Shown here piece after piece: positions 29,177 to 39,148 of a DNA stretch of 45,815 nucleotides. Every line of letters begins with the position of its first letter. Within the stretch, counting starts at the first letter, position 1. The stretch lies in NCBI GenBank assembly GCA_902594245.1, contig CACJLM010000003.1, positions 1 to 45,815 on the forward strand, written 5' to 3'. Origin of the DNA: an uncultured Pelagibacteraceae bacterium (GTDB lineage Bacteria > Pseudomonadota > Alphaproteobacteria > Pelagibacterales > Pelagibacteraceae). Below the pieces are notes generated by a model. It worked only from the letters and a program-made list of their open reading frames with translations. It was not told the origin of the DNA and ran no database searches. Made by a program: the position numbers and the translations under genes.

Positions 29177-29610
29177 TTACCAGTTGAACCAAAACCTCCT
29201 TCGCCTCTCACTGACTCTGGAAGTTCATCGGTTTCTTCTAACTTCATTTTTATAACTGGTGATAAAATCATTTGAGCAACTCGGTCATTGTTATTGATTA
29301 TGAAATTTTTGCTACCATGATTAAACAAAATAATCTTAAGCTCACCTCTATAATCGCTATCGATTGTTCCTGGAGTATTTAATACACTAATATTATTTTT
29401 TGCTGCTAATCCTGATCTTGGTCTAATTTGAATTTCATATTCTTTAGGGAATGCAACTGATAATCCAGTTGAAACAAGACAAGATTTTCCTGGCTCCAAG
29501 TTAATTGGTTTTTCCAAAAAAGCCATCAAATCCATACCAGACGCACCATTAGTTTTGTATGATGGTAGTTCGGCAGATGGATTTAATTTTTTGATTAAAA
29601 CTTTAATCAT
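29173..29610 (-). CDS. dut: dUTP diphosphatase
   Basis: YKTNGASGMDLMA, IRPRSGLAAK, NTPGTIDSDYRGE, RVAQMI, RGEGGFGSTG. Confidence 0.97.
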   Translation of the reverse strand: MIKVLIKKLNPSAELPSYKTNGASGMDLMAFLEKPINLEPGKSCLVSTGLSVAFPKEYEIQIRPRSGLAAKNNISVLNTPGTIDSDYRGELKIILFNHGSKNFIINNNDRVAQMILSPVIKMKLEETDELPESVRGEGGFGSTGK

Positions 29611-30809
29611 TAGTTTAAATGATTAATAATTTTTTCTACAATTTCGTCTGAAATTTCAGATTTGGGTTTGAATTTAAGTTTGTCAAATTTTTTATTTTTA
29701 TAAAAAATTGATACTTCATTAAAATCTGAATCAAATCCAATTTTTTTATTTGACACATCATTAGCAATTATCCAATCACAATTTTTTTCATTTAATTTTT
29801 TTTTTGCATATTTTTCTAAATCGTTAGTTTCTGCAGCAAAACCAACAACAAGTCTTGGTCTTAAAGAATTATGATTAGAAACATAATTTAGAATATCTAC
29901 ATTTTTCTCTAATTCTAAATTAAGATTATCTATTTTTTTAATTTTTTCTTTAAAAGTTTTTTTTATTTTGTAATCACCTACTGCTGCTGAAAATATTGTA
30001 ACATCTGCCGGTAAGTTATTAAGTGTTGTTTGAAACATTTCCTCGGCAGTTTCAACTTTTATTAATTTGATATCATCATTTATTTCTAAATTTGTAGGCC
30101 CAGAAATTAGGGTTGTATCAAAACCTTTTTTTGTTAAAGATTTTGCTATTTCATAACCTTGTTTACCACTTGATTTATTTGTAATAAATCTTACTGGATC
30201 AATATATTCGTGAGTAGGTCCTGCAGTTACAATTGCTTTTAATTTGTTATTTCTTTTAAAATTTTCAAAATAGCTCGCAATTTCTTTTACTATTATTTCT
30301 GGCTCAGACATCTTTCCTTCACCATATTCACCGCATGCCATATCTCCAATTTCAGGACCAATTAATTTATAGTTATAAGTTTTTAGTTTATCTATATTTT
30401 GTTTAGTGGATCGATGATCCCACATTCTCACATTCATTGCAGGAGCAATAAAAATTTTTTTGTTTGAAGCAAGAGCAACAGTTGAGGCTAAATCATCAGA
30501 GCTTCCATTTGCAAGTTTTGATATTGTATTGGCAGTTGCAGGAGCTATTAGAATAAGATCTGCCCATCTTGAAAGACTGATATGATCCATTTCTGCTTCA
30601 TTTTCTATATTAAAAAGATCTTGATAAACTTTTGATTGAGACAATGAAGTAATTGAAAGAGGTGTTACAAATTCAGCACCACTCTTAGTAAGGATTGTTT
30701 TTATAACTACACCATTTTTTTTTAGAAGTCTTATTATTTCCAGGCTTTTGTAGGCAGCTATTCCACCACAAATTATTAGTAAAATTTTTTTGTTATTCAA
30801 ATTATTCAT
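29610..30809 (-). CDS. coaBC: Phosphopantothenoylcysteine decarboxylase / phosphopantothenate-cysteine ligase
   Basis: ILLIICGGIAAYKSLEIIRLLKK, APATANTISKLANG, APAMNVRMW, VTAGPTHEYIDPVRFITNKSSGKQGYEIA. Confidence 0.95.
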   Translation of the reverse strand: MNNLNNKKILLIICGGIAAYKSLEIIRLLKKNGVVIKTILTKSGAEFVTPLSITSLSQSKVYQDLFNIENEAEMDHISLSRWADLILIAPATANTISKLANGSSDDLASTVALASNKKIFIAPAMNVRMWDHRSTKQNIDKLKTYNYKLIGPEIGDMACGEYGEGKMSEPEIIVKEIASYFENFKRNNKLKAIVTAGPTHEYIDPVRFITNKSSGKQGYEIAKSLTKKGFDTTLISGPTNLEINDDIKLIKVETAEEMFQTTLNNLPADVTIFSAAVGDYKIKKTFKEKIKKIDNLNLELEKNVDILNYVSNHNSLRPRLVVGFAAETNDLEKYAKKKLNEKNCDWIIANDVSNKKIGFDSDFNEVSIFYKNKKFDKLKFKPKSEISDEIVEKIINHLN

Positions 30810-30817
30810 CGTTTGAA

Positions 30818-32398
30818 TTAAAATACCAATAGAGCAAAAATTACAAGGACTAATAAACCAATAATAGATTGGTTTCTAAAAGAAATCATTTCCATTTTTT
30901 TTGTATTTAAAGCCGTATAAGAATTTGAATTTTGTGGAATTTGTCCACTTGCTAAATATGTAAGTGCTTGATTTGCTTTATCCATTATCTCAGGAAATTC
31001 AGGAAGTCTCTTTATTACCTCAGATGTAGTTTGTATTGTTTCATTTATTTGAGTGATTGGATCTTTTGTTTCTTTTAACCAATTCTCAAGGACTGGTTTT
31101 GAAGTAGTCCAAATATTTGTGTTAGGATTTAATTTTCTTGCCACCCCTTCGACCACAACCATTGTTTTTTGCAACATAAGAAGTTGGGGTTGTGTTTGCA
31201 TATTAAATTTTTCTGTCACATCAAATAGTTGTTTTAATAATTTTCCACCAGAAATATCTTTTACAGCTTGTCCAAAAATTGGCTCTCCAATAGACCTTAG
31301 AGCTTGAGCAAGATCATCAATAGGTACTTCTTTAGGCACAAGACCTGCTATCAAATGTACTTCAGCAACCTTACGATAATCTCTTTGAATAAAGCCAAAC
31401 AATATTTCAGCAAGAAATCGTTTGCTCATTTTATCCAATCTACCCATTATTCCAAAGTCAATTGGAACGATATGACCATTATTATCTATAAAAATATTTC
31501 CTTGATGCATGTCTGCATGAAAAAAACCATCTCTTACAGCATGCCTTAGAAAATTTTGAATTATATCCTCTGCAATCCTTTCAGTATTAAAATTCTTCTT
31601 TTTTAATTCTTCAGTTTCTCTTATTGAAACTCCATCTACCCAATCAAGTGTCATTACGTTTTCACTTGTAAAATTCCAATAAATGTGAGGAACCCTAAAA
31701 CCAACATCATTTTTAGTATTTTCAGAGTACTCATTTGCAGCAGCTGCCTCAAACCGTAGATCCATTTCAAGATTTGTTATTTCTTTTAAAAGAAAAACCA
31801 CCTCAACTAGTTTTAATCTTTTTGTTTTTTTCATGAAGGACTCAATTAAAAAAGCAAATAGCATCATTGCATCTATTTCTTCGTTGAAGATTTTCTTTAT
31901 ATTTGGTCTAAGAATTTTAATGGCTACATCCTTTATTGTGCCATTGTCATTTATTTTTGCTTTGTGAACTTGCGCTATAGAAGCTGCAGCAACAGGATAA
32001 CTCAAATCAATTATTGAATTATAGGTATTTTCTCCCAAATCATTTTTAATTATTTCTTTTGCTTCTAGTAATGAAAAAGGAGGTAGCTTATCTTGTAAGT
32101 TTTCAAGTTTTTTTGATAACTCTTCTCCAATAATATCTGGTCTTGTAGCTAAAAATTGACCAAGCTTGATAAAAGTTGTTCCCATTGACTCAAGAGAATT
32201 TGATAATCTTTCACCAATATCTTTGTTAATTTCTTTTTGTTCTTTTGTTAAAAAAGATAAGGATAAAATTTTAAATAATATTTTTACTGCTAAAGGAGGT
32301 TCCTGAAATTTTGAGGTGATTTCAAGTATATCTGATTTAGCCACTTTTCTTCCAAGTTTAAATAGTGTAATTAATTTCGAAATCATCAAATTTTCCAA
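30818..32398 (-). CDS. ubiB: UbiB/ABC1-family ubiquinone biosynthesis kinase-like protein
   Basis: KLGQFLATRPDIIGEEL, VAAASIAQVHKA, HADMHQGNIF; C-terminal TM. First Met may be the internal MISKL (32386). Confidence 0.94.
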   Translation of the reverse strand: MENLMISKLITLFKLGRKVAKSDILEITSKFQEPPLAVKILFKILSLSFLTKEQKEINKDIGERLSNSLESMGTTFIKLGQFLATRPDIIGEELSKKLENLQDKLPPFSLLEAKEIIKNDLGENTYNSIIDLSYPVAAASIAQVHKAKINDNGTIKDVAIKILRPNIKKIFNEEIDAMMLFAFLIESFMKKTKRLKLVEVVFLLKEITNLEMDLRFEAAAANEYSENTKNDVGFRVPHIYWNFTSENVMTLDWVDGVSIRETEELKKKNFNTERIAEDIIQNFLRHAVRDGFFHADMHQGNIFIDNNGHIVPIDFGIMGRLDKMSKRFLAEILFGFIQRDYRKVAEVHLIAGLVPKEVPIDDLAQALRSIGEPIFGQAVKDISGGKLLKQLFDVTEKFNMQTQPQLLMLQKTMVVVEGVARKLNPNTNIWTTSKPVLENWLKETKDPITQINETIQTTSEVIKRLPEFPEIMDKANQALTYLASGQIPQNSNSYTALNTKKMEMISFRNQSIIGLLVLVIFALLVF

Positions 32399-33090
32399 CC
32401 ACTATGGATTGAGACAATACCTCCAGATAGATTTCTATAATTGCATTTTTCAAAATTATTTTGTTTCATAAGATCCATTAGTTCATCTTGATTAACAAAA
32501 TTTTCAATACTTTGAATTAAATATTCATATGGTTCTTTTTCGCCTACAATAATGTTTCCAATATTAGGTATAAAATTTGAGTAAGTTTTATAAATAAAAT
32601 TTAAATTTGAATTATGAATTTTTGAAAATTCAAGGCATAAAAATCTGCCCCCAGGTTTTAAAACTCTGTAAGCTTCTTTTAATGTTTTATTAATATTTTT
32701 GGTATTTCTAAGACCAAAACTGATAGTATAAAAATCAAATTTATTATCATCAATCGGTAAATTTTCTGCAGATGAAATTACCCAATTTAAATTTTTATAT
32801 TGTTTTAATTTTTCTTTACCTTTTGTTATCATACCTTTGTTTGGGTCCACACAGGTTATATGTGAGACATTGCTTACAGATTTTAAAAATAACCTAGCTA
32901 TATCACCAGTACCACAAGCAACATCAATTAAATTTTGTGTACTGGAAGGATTCATCATGTTTATTAGATTTTTTTTCCATACTCTGTGAACTCCTAAAGA
33001 CATTATATCGTTCATTAGGTCATATTTATTATAAACTTTATCAAAGACTTCCTGAACAAGTCCTTTTTTATTTTGAAGATATTGTTGCAT
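32386..33090 (-). CDS. ubiE: Ubiquinone/menaquinone biosynthesis C-methyltransferase
   Basis: VFDKVYNKYDLMNDIMSLGVHRVWK, DVACGTGDIA, FGLRNTKNINKTLKEAYRVLKPGGRFLCLEFSK. Confidence 0.96.
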   Translation of the reverse strand: MQQYLQNKKGLVQEVFDKVYNKYDLMNDIMSLGVHRVWKKNLINMMNPSSTQNLIDVACGTGDIARLFLKSVSNVSHITCVDPNKGMITKGKEKLKQYKNLNWVISSAENLPIDDNKFDFYTISFGLRNTKNINKTLKEAYRVLKPGGRFLCLEFSKIHNSNLNFIYKTYSNFIPNIGNIIVGEKEPYEYLIQSIENFVNQDELMDLMKQNNFEKCNYRNLSGGIVSIHSGWKI

Positions 33091-33121
33091 AAAATATTTA
33101 ATACGTTCAATATAATATTAA

Positions 33122-33988
33122 ATGCCAGAATTACCAGAAGTAGAAGTGGTCAAACAATCACTTAATAAAAAGATTAAAGAAAAAAAGGTCAAAAAAGTAT
33201 TAGTTAGGAACAGAAATTTGAGAAAAAAAGTTCCTTTGAACTTTCAAAATATTTTAATAAATGAAAAAATATTGAAAGTTGGAAGATTTTCAAAATATTT
33301 AATTTTACATTTTTCTAATAACAAGAAATGTTTAATTCATTTAGGTATGTCAGGAACAATCCATTTTATAAAAAAAAACAAAAAAAATATAATTACAAAT
33401 ACAAGTTTTTATAATTCCCCGAAATTACCGAAGAAACACAATCATATAGAAATATTGTTTGATGATTGTAAAATTATTTATAATGACCCAAGAAGGTTTG
33501 GATTTTTTGAAATTTTTGAAAATGAACAATTACTTAAGGAAAGGTTTGATCATTTGGGTCCTGAACCGTTTAACTCACAATTCAATCTAAATTATATTTG
33601 CTCAAAATTAATGGGGAAACAAAAAAATATTAAAAATTTTTTAATTGATCAGAGTTTTGTTTCAGGGATTGGAAATATTTATGCTTCTGAAATTTTATTT
33701 TTAAGTAGAATTAATCCTATTAAAAAAGCAAAAAATTTAAACAAAAGTGATTACAAGAATATTTTGATAAATTCTAAAAAAGTTTTAAATGAAGCAATAA
33801 ATAAAGGAGGATCTACCATAAAAGATTTTAAGAATATTTCTGGAAGACATGGTGGATTTCAAAGTGAATTCAAAGTTTACCAAAGAGAAGGATTAAAATG
33901 CAAAAGATCAAATTGTGTTGGGATAATTAAAAAAAAGAGTATCTCAAATAGATCAACTTTTTTTTGTAATTCTTGCCAAAAAGAATAA
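33122..33988 (+). CDS. mutM: Formamidopyrimidine-DNA glycosylase
   Basis: MPELPEVEVVKQSL; HLGMSG; DPRRFGFF; C-terminal zinc-finger remnant CKRSNCVG...FFCNSCQ. Confidence 0.97.
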   Translation: MPELPEVEVVKQSLNKKIKEKKVKKVLVRNRNLRKKVPLNFQNILINEKILKVGRFSKYLILHFSNNKKCLIHLGMSGTIHFIKKNKKNIITNTSFYNSPKLPKKHNHIEILFDDCKIIYNDPRRFGFFEIFENEQLLKERFDHLGPEPFNSQFNLNYICSKLMGKQKNIKNFLIDQSFVSGIGNIYASEILFLSRINPIKKAKNLNKSDYKNILINSKKVLNEAINKGGSTIKDFKNISGRHGGFQSEFKVYQREGLKCKRSNCVGIIKKKSISNRSTFFCNSCQKE

Positions 33989-33997
33989 ATTATTTGA

Positions 33998-34026
33998 TTG
34001 ACCGACTGAAATTCTCAAGCTATATA
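33998..34026 (+). promoter_or_regulatory. Putative sigma70 promoter for rpsT (TTGACC-N17-TATATA)
   Basis: TTGACC 33998-34003, 17-nt spacer, TATATA 34021-34026; rpsT ATG at 34037. Confidence 0.7.
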
Positions 34027-34036
34027 AGCGGCTTTT

Positions 34037-34297
34037 ATGGCAAATACAAAATCAGCAATCAAAAGAATAAGAAGAATTTCGAGACAAACAGTTGTAAATA
34101 GAGCAAGAAAAAGTAGATATAAAAACGCTCTAAAGAAGATGACTATTTTAATTGAAAAGAAAAAAAAAGCAGACGCACTAAAATTCTTACCTAAGTTGAA
34201 TTCAGAACTGATGAAGATAGTTAAAACTGGGGTTATAAAAAAACAGAATGCATCAAGAAATGTCTCTAGAATAACTAAAAAGATTTCAGCTATTTAA
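34037..34297 (+). CDS. rpsT: 30S ribosomal protein S20
   Basis: MANTKSAIKRIRRISRQTVVNRARKSRYKNALKKM. Confidence 0.97.
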   Translation: MANTKSAIKRIRRISRQTVVNRARKSRYKNALKKMTILIEKKKKADALKFLPKLNSELMKIVKTGVIKKQNASRNVSRITKKISAI

Positions 34298-34577
34298 AAT
34301 CTATACTGCAGGTTGTTAAATCAATACAACTTTAAGTGCTACAAAATCTATTAAATAAAATTATGTGGGTACAATATTTTGATTTAGTAAATATTTAATT
34401 CATAATAATTCAATTACAAATTTTATTTATTTCATTCTAAAAAATAATTTGAACTTTTTTTTTTATACGACAGTAGATTGTACACTCGTAGATTTTATTT
34501 TTTTTTATAAATACAAAATTATTTGTTGAATTAATTTCATTATAGCTCTAACTGGACTCTCTCCAAATAAATTTAAT

Positions 34578-35996
34578 ATGACAAATATTTCCTCAAATCA
34601 TAACTTGAATAATTTGAAATCAGAAAACTTAGATTGGTTTTTAATTCAATCTGAAATGAAAAAAAGATTAGGAACCGAAATTTATGAAAGTTGGTTAAAG
34701 AAAATTGAATTTATTGAGGAGTTTAATAATTATATCTTATTATCCGTTCCAACTAGATTTATTCGTGATTGGATTACCTCAAGGTACTTAGACCAAATTT
34801 TATATATAATAAAATCTTTCAAAAAAGATTTAATTAGAATTGAATTTAAGATTATTGAGCAAAATACAAAAAGTGTTACAAACATAAATAATTTCAAAAA
34901 TTCAGATACCTTAGAAAACATCTCTTTTATAAAAAATTCTTATCTTCAATACAATCGAATAGATCCAAATAAGAGGTTTGAAAATTTTATAACTAGTTTA
35001 AGCAATAAATTGGCATTTGAAGCATCAATGAAAGTAACTGAAAATAACTCTCAATATAATCCACTTTATATTTATGGAGGAGTAGGAATGGGGAAAACAC
35101 ATCTTTTGAATGCCATAGGACATGATTTAAAAAATCATTCAAAGGTAATGTTCATTTCTGCAGAAAGATTTATGTATCAATTCGTTAAAGCAATTAAGTC
35201 AAACGATATGGTAAAATTTAAAGAATATTTTAGAAATACAGAGGTTTTATTAATTGATGATATTCAGTTTATGAATGGAAAAGAAGCTATGCAAGAGGAA
35301 TTTTTTCACACGTTTAATGCATTATTAGATAAGGGTTCAAAAATTGTTTTAACATCTGATAGAGCTCCAAACAAACTTTCTAGAATGCAAGAAAGAATTA
35401 AATCTAGGTTTTCTGGTGGACTAGTTGTAGACATCCAAAAACCTGATCTAGAACTTAGAAAAAAAATTATTGATAATAAAACTGAAGAATTAGCAAGATT
35501 ACACAATGATAAAATTCAAATTTCTAAAGAACTTAAAGATTTTATAAGTTCTGAAGTTTCGAACAGTGTGAGAGAATTAATTGGTGCATTTAATAGATTG
35601 ATTTCTTTTTCCAGAATTTATAAAAAAGTACCAAATTTAAGTGAAGCCAAAATTGTACTTAAAGATCTACTTAATTTATCAGAAAACAAAGTTACTATTG
35701 ATCTAATTCAAACATTAGTTTGTAAATTTTTTAAGATAAGTAAAAACGAAATGTTGTCGTCCAGAAGATCAAGATATTTGGTTAGACCAAGACAAACAGC
35801 AATTTATTTAACTAAAATTCTGACTTCTAAATCCTTACCTGAGATAGGTCGTGAATTCTCTAATAGAGATCATACAACAATTATTCATTCTGTTAAAACA
35901 ATTGAAAAATTAAAAGAAAGTGATCCAGAAATGCTTGATAATATTAATAAATTAAAGAATCAAATATTATATAACAACAAAGAAAATGAAATTTAA
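34578..35996 (+). CDS. dnaA: Chromosomal replication initiator protein DnaA
   Basis: NPLYIYGGVGMGKTHLLNAIGHDL, LLIDDIQFMNGKEAMQEEFFHTFN, RSRYLVRPRQTAIYLTK, GREFSNRDHTTIIHSVKTIEKL. Confidence 0.98.
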   Translation: MTNISSNHNLNNLKSENLDWFLIQSEMKKRLGTEIYESWLKKIEFIEEFNNYILLSVPTRFIRDWITSRYLDQILYIIKSFKKDLIRIEFKIIEQNTKSVTNINNFKNSDTLENISFIKNSYLQYNRIDPNKRFENFITSLSNKLAFEASMKVTENNSQYNPLYIYGGVGMGKTHLLNAIGHDLKNHSKVMFISAERFMYQFVKAIKSNDMVKFKEYFRNTEVLLIDDIQFMNGKEAMQEEFFHTFNALLDKGSKIVLTSDRAPNKLSRMQERIKSRFSGGLVVDIQKPDLELRKKIIDNKTEELARLHNDKIQISKELKDFISSEVSNSVRELIGAFNRLISFSRIYKKVPNLSEAKIVLKDLLNLSENKVTIDLIQTLVCKFFKISKNEMLSSRRSRYLVRPRQTAIYLTKILTSKSLPEIGREFSNRDHTTIIHSVKTIEKLKESDPEMLDNINKLKNQILYNNKENEI

Positions 35997-37098
35997 TATA
36001 AATCAGCAAGATTTACAGCAAGCATTAAATTATTGTCAGGGTGTCATAGAAAAAAGAAGTACACTTCCTATATTGTCAAATATTTTGTTAAACGCACAAA
36101 ATTCTAAACTAACAATAACAGCTACTGATTTAGATTTAATATTCATACACGAGTTAAATAACATTGAGGTTACAGAGGAGGGAAAAACTACAACAACTTC
36201 ATCCATAATGTATGATATTGTTAGAAAATTTTCATCTGGAAAAAAAATTAACTTAACTTTAAATGATAAATATAAATTACATCTAGAGTCTGAAAAATCT
36301 GTTTTCAACTTGAATTGTATAGATGCATCTGAATTTCCTTTAACTGATGAAAACTTTAATCAAAATGAGTTTTCATTAAAATCAAAGCAACTCTTGAAGT
36401 TATTAAATAAATGTAAATTTTCTGTTTCTAATGATGAAACAAGACATTATTTAAGCGGTATATATTTACATCAAACTGAGGTTGAGGATAAAAATTACTT
36501 AACAGCTGTTGCTACAGATAGTCATAGAATGTCTATTTCTAAAATTAGATTAGATAAAAAAATTGATTTTGAACCAGTTATATTGCCTAAAAAAACTATT
36601 TTTCAATTATGCTCATTATTGGATAGTTATGATGGTGATGTTAAAATCTCAAATATAAAATCTAAAATTAAATTTGAATTGAGTAATAGCATTTTAATTT
36701 CTAAATTAATTGACGGTAAATTTCCAAATTATATTCAAGTGATTCCCAAAAATAATCAAAAAAAATTAGAAATAGATTTAAAATCCTTTTTAAATTCTGT
36801 TGATAGAGTGGCTTCCGTCTCTCTAGACAAAAAAGATGGTGTAAAATTTAATTTGAGTAAGGATATATTAGATTTATCTGTGAATAATACTAGTAGTGGA
36901 GACGGAAAAGAAACACTAGCAGTCAAATTTGATCATGATTTAGAGATTAGTTTTAATTCTAGATATTTGATTGATGTAGCTTCACAACTTGATGGAGAAA
37001 GAATAGAATTATTTTTAAATGATACGGGATCTCCAGCGTTAATTAAAGATCCTGGAGATTTTGACAGTATTTTTGTAGTAATGCCAATGAAAGGCTAA
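35986..37098 (+). CDS. dnaN: DNA polymerase III subunit beta
   Basis: Start MKFNINQQDLQQALN; TLPILSNILLNA; C-terminal VVMPMKG; overlaps dnaA by 11 nt. Confidence 0.97.
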   Translation: MKFNINQQDLQQALNYCQGVIEKRSTLPILSNILLNAQNSKLTITATDLDLIFIHELNNIEVTEEGKTTTTSSIMYDIVRKFSSGKKINLTLNDKYKLHLESEKSVFNLNCIDASEFPLTDENFNQNEFSLKSKQLLKLLNKCKFSVSNDETRHYLSGIYLHQTEVEDKNYLTAVATDSHRMSISKIRLDKKIDFEPVILPKKTIFQLCSLLDSYDGDVKISNIKSKIKFELSNSILISKLIDGKFPNYIQVIPKNNQKKLEIDLKSFLNSVDRVASVSLDKKDGVKFNLSKDILDLSVNNTSSGDGKETLAVKFDHDLEISFNSRYLIDVASQLDGERIELFLNDTGSPALIKDPGDFDSIFVVMPMKG

Positions 37099-37796
37099 TT
37101 TATTATGTCTAATTCTGAATAAATTTCATTTTCTAAATATTTGATAAATTGATCTTTTTCTAAACCACTTTTTATTGGCTTTAATATAGAAACTGTTATT
37201 TCTTTGTTTGGTTTTTTTTTACCTTCTTTTGGCCAAACATATCCAGAGTTAATTGCTACTGGTTGACATTTTATTTTAAGTTCATCATAAATTCTTGCAA
37301 CTCCCTTTTTGAAAGGAGGTCTTTCAGCTGGTAATACTCTTGTTGCTTGTGGAAAAATTATTAAAGGTCGACTTGAATTAGTTACAACTCTAGAAATATC
37401 ATCAAAAAAATTTAAGTTTTCTTTAGTTGTTTTATTCCTATTAATAGAAATTGATCCGATTTTTTTTAAGTACCATCCGAAAATAGGAATTAAAAGTAAT
37501 TCTTTTTTTAAAATGAAAACTGGCGAATTAAAAATTGTTTGGAGAAAAAAGGTTTCAAACATAGATTGATGAGAGGATGCAATGAAAAATTTTTCATTAT
37601 TAATTATATTTTCTTTTCCTTTTATAATGATTTTTGTTGAAAGAAATATCTTTAAGCATACGGCAGACCAATAACCCATAAGTTTACCACCAAATAATAC
37701 TATTTTTCTTGGTAATAATAGTGATGGAAAAAAAATAATTGAGATTAATGTTATTCCTAAGAAGAAAAAAAATGTAAATAGAATATTTCTAATCAT
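37095..37796 (-). CDS. plsC: 1-acyl-sn-glycerol-3-phosphate acyltransferase
   Basis: SSHQSMFETFF (HX4D-like block), GSISINRNK, IIFPQATR. Confidence 0.88.
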   Translation of the reverse strand: MIRNILFTFFFFLGITLISIIFFPSLLLPRKIVLFGGKLMGYWSAVCLKIFLSTKIIIKGKENIINNEKFFIASSHQSMFETFFLQTIFNSPVFILKKELLLIPIFGWYLKKIGSISINRNKTTKENLNFFDDISRVVTNSSRPLIIFPQATRVLPAERPPFKKGVARIYDELKIKCQPVAINSGYVWPKEGKKKPNKEITVSILKPIKSGLEKDQFIKYLENEIYSELDIIN

Positions 37797-37808
37797 TAAA
37801 ATTAAAAA

Positions 37809-39023
37809 TTATATTAAGTCTTTTAAACTTTGTCTCTTATTTATAATTTGAACTTTAGATTTTTTTATTAGTAATTCTGCTGCTTTAGGTCTCAAATTAT
37901 AATTAGAACTTAATGACATTCCATATGCACCTACATCACATATAGCAATAAAATCTTTTTCATTTAATTCTTGAAAATTTTTTTTTGTTAAAAATTTATC
38001 TGTACTTTCACAAATTGGTCCAACAAATTCATAAATTTTTTTTGATTTCTTACTATTTTTAATTAAGGGAATAATACGATGTTGTGCGCTATATAAAGCA
38101 GGTCTCATAAGATCGTTCATAGCCGCATCGAGTATTATAAATTCTTTTTTATCAGTCTCTTTTATATAAATTATCTTAGAAATTAAATATCCACAATTTC
38201 CAATTATCGATCTTCCTGGTTCAAAAATTATTTTTGAATTATATTTTTTTAAAAATTTTTTAATATTAAGACAATACCTTTTTAAATTGAGTTGTTTTTT
38301 TTTATCTTCATAATTAATACCCATTCCTCCACCTAGATCTATATATTCGAAATTGTGTTTTGTTTTTTTTAATAATTTTTCTAAAACTTTAAGCATTTTT
38401 TCATATGGCTCATTTTCTAAAATTTGACTTCCAATATGCACACTAAGACATTTCAATTTAAGATTTTTTGATTTTTTTATATAATTTACTAGGCTTAAAA
38501 AAATTTTTTCAGAAACACCAAATTTATTCTCTCTTTTTCCAGTTGAAATTTGTCTTAATGTTTTTGCATCAGTATTAGGATTTAATCTAATACCTATATT
38601 GGTTATTTTTTTATTTTTTTTTGAAATCTTCTCAATTTCTAAAACTTCACTCTTTGATTCTGCATTTATTAACAAAATTTTCTTTTTAACAGCAAAGTCT
38701 ATTTCTTGTGATGTTTTACCTACTCCAGAAAAAACTATTCGATTAGGGCTTATTCCAGCCTTTAAAGCTCTCATGAGCTCACCAATTGAAACAACATCTG
38801 CACCTAATCCTAATTTGCAAATTTCACTCAATAAGGTTTTATTTGAATTGGATTTTACAGAAAAACAAATAAGCGGATTGATCTCATTAAATGATTTCTT
38901 GAAATTATCAATATTTTCTTTTAATTTTTTATAGGAATAACAATAGAGTGGAGTTGAATATTTATTTGCTAATACGCTTGCTTTGAAATTTTCTATTACT
39001 AATTTTTTTTTTTTATATTTCAT
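37809..39023 (-). CDS. lysA: Diaminopimelate decarboxylase
   Basis: YSTPLYCYSYKKLKENI, CFSVKSNSN, HIGSQI, DLGGGMGINY, EPGRSIIGNCG, GPICESTDKF. Confidence 0.96.
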   Translation of the reverse strand: MKYKKKKLVIENFKASVLANKYSTPLYCYSYKKLKENIDNFKKSFNEINPLICFSVKSNSNKTLLSEICKLGLGADVVSIGELMRALKAGISPNRIVFSGVGKTSQEIDFAVKKKILLINAESKSEVLEIEKISKKNKKITNIGIRLNPNTDAKTLRQISTGKRENKFGVSEKIFLSLVNYIKKSKNLKLKCLSVHIGSQILENEPYEKMLKVLEKLLKKTKHNFEYIDLGGGMGINYEDKKKQLNLKRYCLNIKKFLKKYNSKIIFEPGRSIIGNCGYLISKIIYIKETDKKEFIILDAAMNDLMRPALYSAQHRIIPLIKNSKKSKKIYEFVGPICESTDKFLTKKNFQELNEKDFIAICDVGAYGMSLSSNYNLRPKAAELLIKKSKVQIINKRQSLKDLI

Positions 39024-39148
39024 GACACCGAAATAATTTTGGTGTTAATTATTTTTGATTTCTCTCCTTTATATTCTGGGTCACCTTTTTTTCCACAGGA
39101 GTATAAAAAAGTAAAAATAATAAGAATAAAAATAAATTTTTTTATCAT
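39020..39148 (-). CDS. lptM: Small LptM/YifL-like lipoprotein (42 aa)
   Basis: Translation MIKKFIFILIIFTFLYSCGKKGDPEYKGEKSKIINTKIISVS; lipobox followed by CGKKGDP as in LptM (CGxKGPL). Start overlaps the argH stop (ATGA) and stop overlaps the lysA start (TCATGA). Below track cutoff. Confidence 0.78.
   Translation of the reverse strand: MIKKFIFILIIFTFLYSCGKKGDPEYKGEKSKIINTKIISVS

Noticed and set aside
34298-34577. Calling oriC in the rpsT-dnaA gap
   Set aside because: No convincing DnaA boxes (best near-matches such as TTGTACACT differ at two positions) and dnaA is often distant from oriC in alphaproteobacteria.
37099-37796. Missing recF after dnaN as evidence of a rearrangement
   Set aside because: dnaA-dnaN without adjacent recF is common enough in alphaproteobacteria that it is not informative without the whole genome.
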